Assembly: GCA_030041005.1 (NCBI GenBank)
Contig: JASHOR010000102.1
Location: forward strand, 1 to 64,000
Origin: Xanthobacteraceae bacterium
GTDB lineage: Bacteria; Pseudomonadota; Alphaproteobacteria; Rhizobiales; Xanthobacteraceae
DNA: 64,000 nucleotides
Direction: 5' to 3'
Shown here: in pieces, positions 1 to 7,158 of the stretch
How the letters are laid out: every line of letters starts with the position of its first letter
How positions within the stretch are numbered: the first letter of the stretch is position 1
Notes under the pieces: model-generated
Database searches by the model: none
Told to the model about the DNA's origin: nothing
What the model saw: the letters and a program-made list of their open reading frames with translations, nothing else
Program-made: the position numbers and the translations under genes

Positions 1-2
1 AG

Positions 3-407
3 ATGCCGGATCTGCCGGAGCTCGAGAGTTTCTTCACCGGATTGCCGACCGCCGTGGTGGTGGACCATATGGGCACGCCCGACGTTAAGAAAGGCGTCGA
101 TGACCCGGACAACCAGCGCTTCCACCGCCTGATGGACCGGCACAAGAATTTCTGGGTCAAGGTGACCTGCCCGGAGCGTATGAGCCTGGTCGGGCCGCCC
201 TACGATGACGTAGTGCCGTTCGGCCGCGCGCTGGTCGAGCGCTTTCCCGACCGCGTCATCTGGGGCACCGACTGGCCGCACCCCAACATGAAGAGGGAGG
301 CGCCGGACGACGGCGTGCTGGTCGATTACATCCCCAAGATCGCGCCGACCGCGGCGCAGCGCCAGGCGCTCCTAGTCGACAACCCGATGCGGCTTTATTG
401 GACTTGA
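3..407 (+). CDS. Amidohydrolase family protein, C-terminal part (gene begins before the window)
   Basis: This is the C-terminal end of a TIM-barrel metal-dependent hydrolase of the amidohydrolase-2 type, resembling 2-pyrone-4,6-dicarboxylate lactonase. The segments VVDHMGTPD and WGTDWPHPN are typical: the histidine of the first follows a late barrel strand, and the aspartate of GTDWPHPN is the usual metal or proton-transfer residue. The frame is open to the left edge, so the methionine at position 3 is probably internal and the true start lies outside. About 134 of an expected 280-300 residues are visible. Substrate cannot be told; a lactone of an aromatic breakdown pathway is a family-based guess. 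Confidence 0.8.
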   Translation: MPDLPELESFFTGLPTAVVVDHMGTPDVKKGVDDPDNQRFHRLMDRHKNFWVKVTCPERMSLVGPPYDDVVPFGRALVERFPDRVIWGTDWPHPNMKREAPDDGVLVDYIPKIAPTAAQRQALLVDNPMRLYWT

Positions 408-413
408 TCTAAA

Positions 414-528
414 GGACCTCATCCTGAGGCGCGCGCCAAAGGCGCGCCTCGAAGGATGCAAGCCGAGGCGCCGGGGCCTCGCCCTTCGAGGCTCGGCGCT
501 ATCGCGCCGAGCACCTCAGGGTGAGGTC
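414..528. repeat. Imperfect inverted repeat, CCTCATCCTGAGG type
   Basis: The outer arms ACCTCATCCTGAGG (from 416) and CCTCAGGGTGAGGT (to 527) face each other. Between them are nested inverted arms such as GGCGCGC/GCGCGCC and CGAGGCTCGGCGC. This is the style of dispersed palindrome common between genes of Bradyrhizobium relatives. It lies just after the amidohydrolase stop codon and could act as a transcript-end hairpin. Confidence 0.7.
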
Positions 529-570
529 AAAAGTTCAATGCCGGTCGCCGAACCCCGCGCGCGTGAGCCG

Positions 571-729
571 GTGGATTTGAAGTTCCTATGACCCAGCCGT
601 AATCTTGCGTAGGAACTTCAAATCCAAAAACCGCGCTAGAACTAATAATATTTCCAATGTCCCTTTTGATTTCGAAGTTCGCATCTGAGTGGCCGGGGGC
701 ATTTGCGAACTTCGAAATCGGGACATTGG
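571..729 (+). repeat. Diverged copy of the two-hairpin repeat (A-linker-B)
   Basis: Two hairpins are joined by an AT-rich linker. The first has arms GGATTTGAAGTTCCTA/TAGGAACTTCAAATCC; the second has arms CCAATGTCCC (654) and GGGACATTGG (to 729) around GAAGTTCGCA/TGCGAACTTC. The linker and second hairpin match the copy at 34287-34447, whereas the first hairpin has drifted or been swapped. The rest of 408-920 shows no gene I would support. Confidence 0.75.
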
Positions 730-920
730 TGTCATGCCGATCGAATCCGCGGTGAAGCGCATGCCGCTCGGCGACGCGATACACCCCCTGCTTCACCGGC
801 AGGCGTCGGCGTCGATGTAGATAGCGACCATTTCTGACAGAAGCGGCCTGTGCTAGCCTTCGAAGGGTAAGACGGCGATCTTATAGTCCACTGTTGCTTT
901 CGATGGAGAGCAAAAACCCG

Positions 921-2081
921 ATGTCCGCAACGCGCACGACGCTGCTGGTCGGCACGACCAAGGGCGCCTTTCTGCTTTCCGGCGGCAGCGACCGCAGCGG
1001 CTGGGCGATTGGAGGTCCTTACTGTAACGGTTGGCCGATCAATCACATGATCGGCGACCCCGAGAGCGGCACGCTATGGGCCGGCGGCGGCGGCGATTGG
1101 CATGGCGCGGGCGTCTGGCGCAGCGAAGACGGCGGCGCGACCTGGAATGTGACCCGTCTCACCAGGGGAACAATGGACGATTGGGCCGCCAAAGATCCCA
1201 ATCTCGCAAAGATGATCGGCTGGAGCGAAGCGCCGCTGCCGTTCGCCGACACGTTCGCGCAAATCTGGTCGCTCTCCTACGCGCACGGTACGCTGTATGC
1301 GGGCACCAAGCCGGCGAGCCTTCTCGCCAGCACCAACGGCGGCAAGGATTGGGTGAAGCTGCACGGCCTGACCGATCACCCGTCCGCCGGGAGTTGGACG
1401 CCCGGCGGCGTCGGGTTGACGCTGCACACCATCATCCCCGATCCGAACAACCGGAAAAAGCTCTGGGTTGGAATCTCGGCGGCCGGCGTGTTCGCCACCG
1501 AGGACGGCGGGGCCACATGGGAGCGCCGCAATCGTCTCTCGAACGCGGAAGCGGTCGGTCCCGCCGAGCATCCGGCCGGACCGCGCAATGGCGAGACCGG
1601 GCACTGCGTGCACAACATGATCCGCGCGCCGGGCACAAGCGACGTGCTCTACCAGCAGAACCATTATGGCGTCTGGCGCTCTGCCGACGGCGGCCGGAGC
1701 TGGAACGACTGCACCAAGGGCTTGCCATCGACCTTCGGCTTTCCCATCCGCGTTCATCCGCGCGATCCGGACACGATCTGGACGCTGCCATTGAACGGCG
1801 ACACGGCGGGACGTTTCCCGCCCGACGCCGCTGCGGCGGTGTGGCGCTCGCGCGACGGCGGCCAAAGCTGGCAGGCGATGCGGCAAGGCCTTCCGCAGAA
1901 GGGCTGTTTCTTCACCGTGCTGCGCCAGGCCATGGCCGGTGACGAGCGTGACCCGGCGGGAATTTATTTCGGCACCAACAGCGGCTCGATCTTCGGCAGC
2001 ATCGACGAGGGCGAGACCTGGCAGGAGATCGCGCGCCACCTCCCGACGATTCTGGCTGTTGAGGCGGTGGAGTTGGGATGA
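921..2081 (+). CDS. Asp-box (BNR) beta-propeller protein, sialidase-fold family
   Basis: About 386 residues. Six Asp-box motifs of the form S/T-x-D/N-x-G-x-T/S-W can be read: SEDGGATW, STNGGKDW, TEDGGATW, SADGGRSW, SRDGGQSW and SIDEGETW. This is the mark of the WD40/YVTN/BNR-like exo-sialidase fold. No signal peptide is visible, and the start (LLVGTTKGAFLL) matches cytoplasmic members of unknown function. Start chosen at ATG 921 because GGAGAG lies about 10 bases upstream; ATG 903 and TTG 894 are in frame further up. A true glycosidase role is not shown by the sequence. The last 47 codons are duplicated at 2982-3122. Confidence 0.8.
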   Translation: MSATRTTLLVGTTKGAFLLSGGSDRSGWAIGGPYCNGWPINHMIGDPESGTLWAGGGGDWHGAGVWRSEDGGATWNVTRLTRGTMDDWAAKDPNLAKMIGWSEAPLPFADTFAQIWSLSYAHGTLYAGTKPASLLASTNGGKDWVKLHGLTDHPSAGSWTPGGVGLTLHTIIPDPNNRKKLWVGISAAGVFATEDGGATWERRNRLSNAEAVGPAEHPAGPRNGETGHCVHNMIRAPGTSDVLYQQNHYGVWRSADGGRSWNDCTKGLPSTFGFPIRVHPRDPDTIWTLPLNGDTAGRFPPDAAAAVWRSRDGGQSWQAMRQGLPQKGCFFTVLRQAMAGDERDPAGIYFGTNSGSIFGSIDEGETWQEIARHLPTILAVEAVELG

Positions 2082-2281
2082 GGCGCTACCATAGAGACAA
2101 TCATTGTCCGCTGTCGGGCGCCTTGCTGTAGAACCAGCACCCCATGCGATAACACCAAGCGAACGGACCACGACAATCGGCCTTGAACGCCAGCTCGCAG
2201 AGCAGATACCCGATCGTGTCAAAGAGCTGACCGCGATATTTTAATCTTGCTTCCGGCATCGAGAATATTCTCGCTGTCGTT

Positions 2282-2605
2282 TCACGCGGCCGATTTATTT
2301 TTGCCGAGAGCGCGGCGGACGGCCTTCGGTTCGGCCTTGATGATCTCGATCAAAGTGCGCGCGGCGCCGGACGGCCGCCGCGTGCCAAGCTCCCACTTAC
2401 GCACGGTGCCGACGCCGGTTCCGATGATGGCGGCGAACTCGCGCTGCGACAGGCCAAGCTTATGCCGGGCTTCGCGCGCGTCGGTGCGGCTCGGCACCAC
2501 GCGGTGCACGATCACATCGGCCTTCTGACCGCGGGCATATTTCAGGGCCTCGTTCAGGCTGAGCAAAATGTCGTCGGCCAGCCGCCGTTTCACCTTCTTC
2601 GCCAT
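2282..2605 (-). CDS. Xre-family antitoxin / HTH regulator of a type II toxin-antitoxin pair
   Basis: 107 residues. The centre (ARHKLGLSQREFAAIIG, then VGTVRKWELGTRRPSG) is a classic helix-turn-helix of the Xre/HigA/NadS kind. The N-terminal part, with a basic start and a helical stretch, is the usual toxin-binding portion in this family. The start codon lies inside the end of the toxin gene (16-base overlap), so the two are translationally coupled with toxin first. That order is typical of HigBA-like modules. By analogy it should neutralise the toxin and bind the operator at 2946-2962. Confidence 0.88.
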   Translation of the reverse strand: MAKKVKRRLADDILLSLNEALKYARGQKADVIVHRVVPSRTDAREARHKLGLSQREFAAIIGTGVGTVRKWELGTRRPSGAARTLIEIIKAEPKAVRRALGKNKSAA

Positions 2606-2937
2606 TGATTTTTGATCTCCTGTACAAGTACCGCGAATTTCCTTTTTTCCTGCCCGCTCAAATCGCCTTTTTCGTTCTTGGCATAGAGCGCAATGAGAAA
2701 GATCGGATAGTCCGCGTTATGGAAATAATAGATGACGCGGGCACCACCCCGCTTGCCGCTGCTTCCACGCCCGACGCGAACCTTGCGCAAGCCGCCGGTG
2801 CCAGGAATCAGATCACCGCAGGTCGGCTCATAGGCGATCAGGTCAACGATCGCGTCCTGTTCGGCGCTGCTGAGAAACTCATCCGCACGGCCCCGATAGC
2901 CGGGCAGTTCGATCACCGATACCGGCGGTCGGCGCAT
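2590..2937 (-). CDS. RelE/ParE-superfamily toxin of a type II toxin-antitoxin pair
   Basis: 115 residues with the layout of HigB/RelE-like mRNA interferases: VIELPGYRGRADEFLS at the start, a helix pair, GTGGLRKVRVGRGSSGKRGGARVIYYF in the core strands, and IFLIALYAKNEKGDLS near the end. The basic RVGRGSSGKRGGARV segment and the KNEKGDLS ending are typical of this subfamily. Such toxins usually cut ribosome-bound mRNA; that is family knowledge and not visible here. It is the first gene of the pair and is driven by the promoter at 2943-2971. Confidence 0.88.
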   Translation of the reverse strand: MRRPPVSVIELPGYRGRADEFLSSAEQDAIVDLIAYEPTCGDLIPGTGGLRKVRVGRGSSGKRGGARVIYYFHNADYPIFLIALYAKNEKGDLSGQEKRKFAVLVQEIKNQWRRR

Positions 2938-2942
2938 GTGGA

Positions 2943-2971
2943 CTTGTACCCCAAAGGGGTACTAGTGTCAA
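2943..2971 (-). promoter_or_regulatory. Toxin-antitoxin promoter with embedded operator palindrome; near-leaderless
   Basis: On the minus strand TTGACA (2971-2966) is followed after exactly 17 bases by TACAAG (2948-2943), a good sigma-70 type promoter. The perfect palindrome GTACCCC-AAA-GGGGTAC (2946-2962) fills the spacer and overlaps the -10 box, so a bound repressor would block the polymerase. The expected transcription start falls at about 2936, on or next to the toxin ATG at 2937. The message may therefore be leaderless. Confidence 0.75.
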
Positions 2972-2981
2972 CTCGCACGCA

Positions 2982-3122
2982 GACGACCGCGACCCGGCGG
3001 GAATTTATTTCGGCACCAACAGCGGCTCGGTGTTCGGCAGCCTCGACGAGGGCGAGACCTGGCAGGAGATCGCGCGCCACCTGCCGACGATTCTGGCTGT
3101 TGAAGCGATCGAGCTGAGATGA
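2982..3122 (+). pseudogene. Orphan duplicate of the C-terminal 47 codons of the Asp-box protein
   Basis: Starting at about 2982 the sequence repeats the end of the gene at 921-2081 almost base for base, in the same reading frame: RDPAGIYFGTNSGS, then SLDEGETWQEIARH, then LPTILAVEAIEL and stop. The first copy ends VEAVELG. No start codon or upstream part of the gene exists here. The toxin-antitoxin operon and its promoter occupy the space where the rest of a second copy would have been. Two readings fit: a tandem paralogue whose 5' part was replaced, or a target duplication on insertion. Confidence 0.8.
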
Positions 3123-3166
3123 CGCGCGGCGACAATCGTCACATCTGGCCTTCGGAAACCCCTCGG

Positions 3167-3205
3167 CCGTCATGGCCGGGCTTGTCCCGGCCATCCACGT
3201 CTTGC
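3167..3205. repeat. Palindrome CGTCATGGCCGGGCTTGTCCCGGCCATCC type, left of the GIY-YIG gene
   Basis: The arms ATGGCCGGG and CCCGGCCAT flank CTTGT. The following ATCCACGTCTT occurs again on the other side of the GIY-YIG gene. Repeats of this type are dispersed in Bradyrhizobium-like genomes (general knowledge). Confidence 0.65.
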
Positions 3206-3217
3206 TTTAATCGGTTG

Positions 3218-3505
3218 ATGAGAGGCGGCTGGGTTTATTTCATGACCAATCGTCGCGACGGCATCTTATATGTCGGCGTCACCAGCAATTTGCCTCGGCG
3301 GGCTTTCGAGCATCGCGAGGGGTTTGTTGAGGGATTTACAAAACAACACGACCTGAGGCGATTGGTTTATGCAGAGCGCTTTGACGACATTCGTTACGCG
3401 ATTCAGCGTGAAAAGACGATCAAGCACTGGCCGCGTGCCTGGAAGGTCCGCTTGATTCACACCATGAACCCGAATTGGGATGATTTGTACGACACGCTTA
3501 TTTGA
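3218..3505 (+). CDS. GIY-YIG domain nuclease-like small protein
   Basis: 95 residues, a single GIY-YIG domain. The start WVYFMTNRRDG with LYVGVTSNLPRRAFEH replaces the GIY and YIG triplets in the way usual for this abundant family of about 95-residue proteins (VYxxTN...LYVGxT). The conserved arginine (RRAFEH) and the later glutamate of QREKTIKHW sit where catalytic residues are expected. ATG 3218 was chosen because homologues begin just before the VYF strand. Palindromic repeats lie on both sides (3167-3205 and 3511-3602). The role is unknown; UvrC-like and homing nucleases share the fold. Confidence 0.85.
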   Translation: MRGGWVYFMTNRRDGILYVGVTSNLPRRAFEHREGFVEGFTKQHDLRRLVYAERFDDIRYAIQREKTIKHWPRAWKVRLIHTMNPNWDDLYDTLI

Positions 3506-3510
3506 ATACG

Positions 3511-3602
3511 TCGTCATGCCCGCACTTTTTGCGGGCATCCACGTCTTTTCGTCCGACGCAAGGAAGAAAGTCGTAGATGGCGGAACAAGTCCGGCCATGA
3601 CG
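3511..3602. repeat. Palindromic repeats right of the GIY-YIG gene
   Basis: CGTCATGCCCGCA-CTTTT-TGCGGGCATCCACGTCTT begins at 3511. Further on, GGCGGAACAAGTCCGGCCATGACG closes as a degenerate right arm. The ATCCACGTCTT tail also follows the palindrome at 3167-3205. The remaining bases to 3730 show no supported gene. Confidence 0.6.
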
Positions 3603-3730
3603 CCATAAAGAGTCTTTCGATTACGATGCCCCTGGGCGCATGCCGCGCAGCGACGGGGATCGCAGATCTGGTTGAATCATTTGGGACAGCCCCAGTCAAG
3701 TTTCGCTCAGGAGCTTGATTGACGAGAGCG

Positions 3731-4162
3731 TCAAAATCTCAATACATTCCAACCCCGGTCTGTCAGCGATGGCCACCTTGGTTGATGGCGCCAGTATTTA
3801 TTTGCTGCCTGTATCCAAGTATCATTAGTGTTGGGCAATGGATCAATCAGATTGAAATCCGTTCTGTGTGAAGCTAGTGACGGATCGGTAATTTCCGCTC
3901 GATAAACAACCCAGCCCTTAGCCATCCGTTCAACGTAAAATTTTGCAGCTTCAAGATTCTCAAAGAGGAAATTGCAGAACAATCTTGATGGAACGGCAGC
4001 GAAACTATCAACACGAACCAATTCGTACGCGATTTCTTTGCCCCACCGGCGATGGGCGACTCCGTCCTGAAAAATCCTACGACCGAAGCGGCCAGGTTCG
4101 ATGACAGTCCCAGAGGGGATGCCAGATTCAGAGCAATGGAACAGAATTTTTGAATTGATCAA
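3731..4162 (-). CDS. DUF2441-like protein of unknown function
   Basis: 143 residues. The start (ILFHCSESGIPSGTVIEPGRFGR) followed by EIAYELVRVDSFAAVPSR and FENLEAAKFYVE fits the DUF2441 family as I remember it. No function is known to me. The TTG start codon directly abuts the uvrD stop (TGA then TTG, no gap), which suggests translational coupling to the helicase gene. Base composition is visibly more AT-rich than its neighbours, a possible sign of transfer. The TTG start is inferred; there is no other start before the conserved region. Confidence 0.65.
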   Translation of the reverse strand: MINSKILFHCSESGIPSGTVIEPGRFGRRIFQDGVAHRRWGKEIAYELVRVDSFAAVPSRLFCNFLFENLEAAKFYVERMAKGWVVYRAEITDPSLASHRTDFNLIDPLPNTNDTWIQAANKYWRHQPRWPSLTDRGWNVLRF

Positions 4163-6970
4163 TCAAACCCGCTCCACGAAACTATCCACCACGCGCTTCT
4201 GGCCGGCGCGGTCGAACTGGATCGTCAGCTTGTTGCCGTCGATGGCGATGACGTTGCCGTTGCCGAATTTCTGGTGAAACACGCGGTCGCCCAGCGTGAA
4301 GGCCGAGACGGTGCCGGTGGATTTGGCGATGAGTTCGCCTTCGATGGTGAGCGGCAGGCGGGGCTTGCTTCCCCTGGAGTGCGGTCCCCCCTCACCCGCT
4401 GCGGCGCGACCTCTCCCCCCAGGGGAGAGGTAGAGATTATCGGCGGCGTCCGTGTCCAAGCCTGAGTGCCGCGCCTCCTCACCCGGCCGCGCGTTGCGCG
4501 GCCACCCTCTCCCGCCAGGGGAGAGGGAGGAATCCCCCTCACCCGATCGCGCGTCGCGCGATCGACCCCGGGTCGAGCCCGCGGCAGGCTCTCTCCCCGC
4601 TGGGGAGAGGTGATGTGAGGTATTGTCGGTGTCGTAATAGTCGCCGTCATCGTCGAAGCCGCCGCGGTTGCGGCGGGTCTGCGCGCGCTGCCAGCCGGGA
4701 GTGCCGTAGTTGGAGCCGAACGAGGTGGCGGCGTCAAAGCGCGAGGCGCCATAACCGCGGTAGCCGCCGAGCCCTCCGAAGCCGCCTTGCGACTCGGTGA
4801 CCTCGACATTGCCTTCCGGCAGCTCGTCCAGAAAGCGCGACGGAATATTGGTCTGCCACAAGCCGTGGATGCGCCGGTTGGTGGCGAAGTAAATCTTCGC
4901 CCGTTTCTTTGCGCGCGTAATGCCCACGTGCGCGAGGCGGCGTTCCTCTTCGAGGCCCGAGCGGCCCGCCTCGTCGAGCGTGCGCTGGTTGGGAAACACG
5001 CCTTCCTCCCAGCCGGGCAGCAACACGGTGTCGAATTCGAGCCCCTTGGCCGAATGCAGGGTCATGATGTTGACGGCATCGGTCTCGGCGCCCTTCTCGT
5101 TGTCCATCACCAGCGAGATGTGTTCGAGAAAACCCTGCAGGTTCTCGAATTCCTCCATGGAGCGTACGAGCTCCTTCAGGTTCTCCAGGCGGCCGGCGGC
5201 GTCGGCCGAGCGGTCCCTCTGCCACATCTCGGTGTAGCCTGACTCGTCGAGAATGATTTCGGCGAGCTCGGTATGCGGCAGCGCCTCGCGCTGCTTGCGC
5301 CAGCGCTCGATCGAGTCGAGCAGGCCGCGCAACGCGCCGCGCGGTTTTGGTTTCAGCTCGTCGGTTTCGATGACGGTGCGCGCGGCTGCGGTGAGCGGCA
5401 CGCGGCGCTTGCGCGCATGGTCATGCAGGAGCTGCACGGTGGCATCGCCGAGCCCGCGCTTGGGCACGTTGACGATGCGCTCGAAGGCAAGATCGTCGGC
5501 CGGCGAATTGACCACGCGCAGATAGGCGAGCGCGTCGCGGATTTCGGCGCGCTCATAGAAGCGCGGGCCGCCGATGACGCGGTAGGGCAGGCCGAGCGTG
5601 ACGAAGCGATCCTCGAACTCGCGCATCTGGAACGAGGCGCGGACCAGGATGGCGATCTCGTTGAGCTTGTGGCCGGCCCGCTGGAGCTGCTCGATCTCCT
5701 CGCCGATGACGCGCGCTTCCTCCTCGGAATCCCAGGCGCCGGTGACCGAGACTTTCTCGCCAAGCTCATCGTCGGTGCGCAGCGTCTTGCCGAGGCGGCC
5801 TTCGTTATGGGCGATCAGGTGCGCGGCGGCGGCGAGGATATGGCCGGTGGAGCGATAATTGCGCTCCAGGCGGATCACCGTGGCCCCGGGAAAATCGTGC
5901 TCGAAGCGCAGGATGTTGTCGACCTCGGCGCCGCGCCAGCCGTAGATCGACTGGTCGTCGTCGCCGACGCAGCAGATGTTTTTGGCTCCGCCCGCCGCAG
6001 CGAGCTCCCTCTCCCCGCGTGCGGGGAGAGGGTTGGGGTGAGGGGGCGTAGCCGCAGCCTCTGCGCGTTCGGCCGACTGCTCAGGCAGCTGAAGCGCCCC
6101 CTCATCCGCCGCGCTTCGCGCGTCGACTTCTCCCCGCGCGCGGGGAGAAGTGTTTTTTTGCGCCAACAGCCGCAGCCAGAGATATTGCGCGACGTTGGTG
6201 TCCTGATACTCGTCAACCAGGATGAATTTGAAGCGCGACTGGTACTGCCGCAGCACTTCCGGCTGCTCGCGGAACAGCCGGATGTTTTCCAACAACAAAT
6301 CGCCGAAGTCGGCGGCGTTGAGAATCTTCAGCCGCTCCTGATAGGCCTTGTAGAGCTTGAGTCCCTTGCCGTTGGCGAAGGCGGTCCCTTCGCCGGGCGG
6401 CACCCGCTCGGGCGTGAGCCCGCGGTTCTTCCAGCCGTCGATGAGCGAGGCCAAGACGCGCGCCGGCCAGCGTTTCTCGTCGATGTTCTCGGCTTCGATA
6501 AGCTGCTTGATGAGCCGGATCTGATCGTCGACATCAAGGATGCTGAAATCGGTCTTCAGTCCGACCAGCTCGGCATGGCGGCGCAGGATTTTTACGCCGA
6601 TCGAGTGAAAGGTGCCGAGCCAGGGCATGCCCTCGACGACGTGACCGACGATGTCGCCGACCCGCGCCTTCATCTCCCGCGCCGCCTTGTTGGTGAAGGT
6701 GACGGCAAGAATTTCGCCCGGCCGGGCGCGGCCGAGACTGAGGATATGAGCGATGCGCACGGTGAGCACGCGCGTCTTGCCGGTGCCGGCGCCGGCCAGC
6801 ACCAGCACCGGGCCGTCGAGCGTCTCCACCGCGAGCCGCTGCTCGGGATTAAGCCCGGCGAGATAGGGCGCGCTCGACCCCGCCGCGGCGCGCGCCCGCG
6901 CGGCAATGCCGCCGGCAGCCGGCGCCGGCGGTTCGATCGGTTCGAATTGATGCTTCAGCGGTTCAGTCAA
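4163..6970 (-). CDS. uvrD: UvrD/PcrA-type superfamily 1 DNA helicase with in-frame repeat insertions
   Basis: 935 residues, against roughly 720-860 for relatives. It is an ATP-driven 3'-5' helicase of repair and recombination. Motifs seen: Walker A AGAGTGKT (59-66), VTFTNKAAREM, DEYQDT, GDDDQSIYGWRGA, LERNYRS, VNIMTLHSAKGLEFD and VGITRAKKRAKIY. About 55 residues (272-327) between DEYQDT and GDDDQSIYGWRG, and about 75 residues (787-862) in the C-terminal linker, are translated palindromic repeats (PHPNPLPARGERE, SPGGRG) absent from ordinary UvrD. The usual C-terminal Tudor-like region (VFHQKFGNGNVIAIDGNKLTIQFD) is intact. The reading frame is open throughout, so the protein is probably functional. 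The DUF2441 gene follows directly. Confidence 0.95.
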   Translation of the reverse strand: MTEPLKHQFEPIEPPAPAAGGIAARARAAAGSSAPYLAGLNPEQRLAVETLDGPVLVLAGAGTGKTRVLTVRIAHILSLGRARPGEILAVTFTNKAAREMKARVGDIVGHVVEGMPWLGTFHSIGVKILRRHAELVGLKTDFSILDVDDQIRLIKQLIEAENIDEKRWPARVLASLIDGWKNRGLTPERVPPGEGTAFANGKGLKLYKAYQERLKILNAADFGDLLLENIRLFREQPEVLRQYQSRFKFILVDEYQDTNVAQYLWLRLLAQKNTSPRARGEVDARSAADEGALQLPEQSAERAEAAATPPHPNPLPARGERELAAAGGAKNICCVGDDDQSIYGWRGAEVDNILRFEHDFPGATVIRLERNYRSTGHILAAAAHLIAHNEGRLGKTLRTDDELGEKVSVTGAWDSEEEARVIGEEIEQLQRAGHKLNEIAILVRASFQMREFEDRFVTLGLPYRVIGGPRFYERAEIRDALAYLRVVNSPADDLAFERIVNVPKRGLGDATVQLLHDHARKRRVPLTAAARTVIETDELKPKPRGALRGLLDSIERWRKQREALPHTELAEIILDESGYTEMWQRDRSADAAGRLENLKELVRSMEEFENLQGFLEHISLVMDNEKGAETDAVNIMTLHSAKGLEFDTVLLPGWEEGVFPNQRTLDEAGRSGLEEERRLAHVGITRAKKRAKIYFATNRRIHGLWQTNIPSRFLDELPEGNVEVTESQGGFGGLGGYRGYGASRFDAATSFGSNYGTPGWQRAQTRRNRGGFDDDGDYYDTDNTSHHLSPAGREPAAGSTRGRSRDARSGEGDSSLSPGGRGWPRNARPGEEARHSGLDTDAADNLYLSPGGRGRAAAGEGGPHSRGSKPRLPLTIEGELIAKSTGTVSAFTLGDRVFHQKFGNGNVIAIDGNKLTIQFDRAGQKRVVDSFVERV
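4385..4610. repeat. Three GGGGAGAGG palindromic repeats inside uvrD (C-terminal linker)
   Basis: Three units at about 4385-4430, 4474-4527 and 4534-4610. Each reads CCCCTCACCC, then a short variable GC palindrome (for example GCGCGTTGCGCG or CGCGCGTCGCGCG), then CTCTCCCC and GGGGAGAGG arms. All keep the helicase frame open. They fall in the disordered linker before the Tudor-like end. Confidence 0.85.
6006..6151. repeat. Two palindromic repeats inside uvrD between motifs II and III
   Basis: One unit at 6006-6046 (CCCTCTCCCCGCG/CGGGGAGAGGG, then TGAGGGGGC) and one at 6096-6151 (CCCCTCATCC, CTTCTCCCCGCG/CGGGGAGAAG) face each other. Together with the bases between them they add about 55 codons in frame. 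They belong to the same family as the three units at 4385-4610. Confidence 0.85.
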
Positions 6971-7048
6971 TGATCGCGGTGCCAGTGATTCTCACCGATA
7001 GAACATGGCATTTGCGCGTGGCATTTACGAGGCTTGGACAACGCGTAG

Positions 7049-7116
7049 GGCGGGTTGGCCCAACGGGTCCGGCCCGAAGTGGCCGGCCCGATGAAAGGCC
7101 TCCGGCGTAACCCGCC
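7049..7116. repeat. Inverted repeat GGCGGGTT...AACCCGCC
   Basis: Arms at 7049-7056 and 7109-7116 enclose a second nested pair (GGGTCCGGCCC/GGCCGGCCC). This is the GTAGGGCGGGTT-type dispersed repeat often seen between genes in many proteobacteria. It occupies the 188-base space between uvrD and the propeller gene. Confidence 0.6.
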
Positions 7117-7158
7117 GGCTCCAGGCGAAGACGGCGGATTACCCTGCCCTGATCCGTC

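Noticed and set aside
5273-6973. A 566-codon plus-strand open frame opposite uvrD
   Set aside because: It mirrors the helicase on the other strand, has no family motifs, and arises from high GC and lack of stops; similar long shadows lie opposite ilvB, leuA, the AsmA-like gene and fumC.
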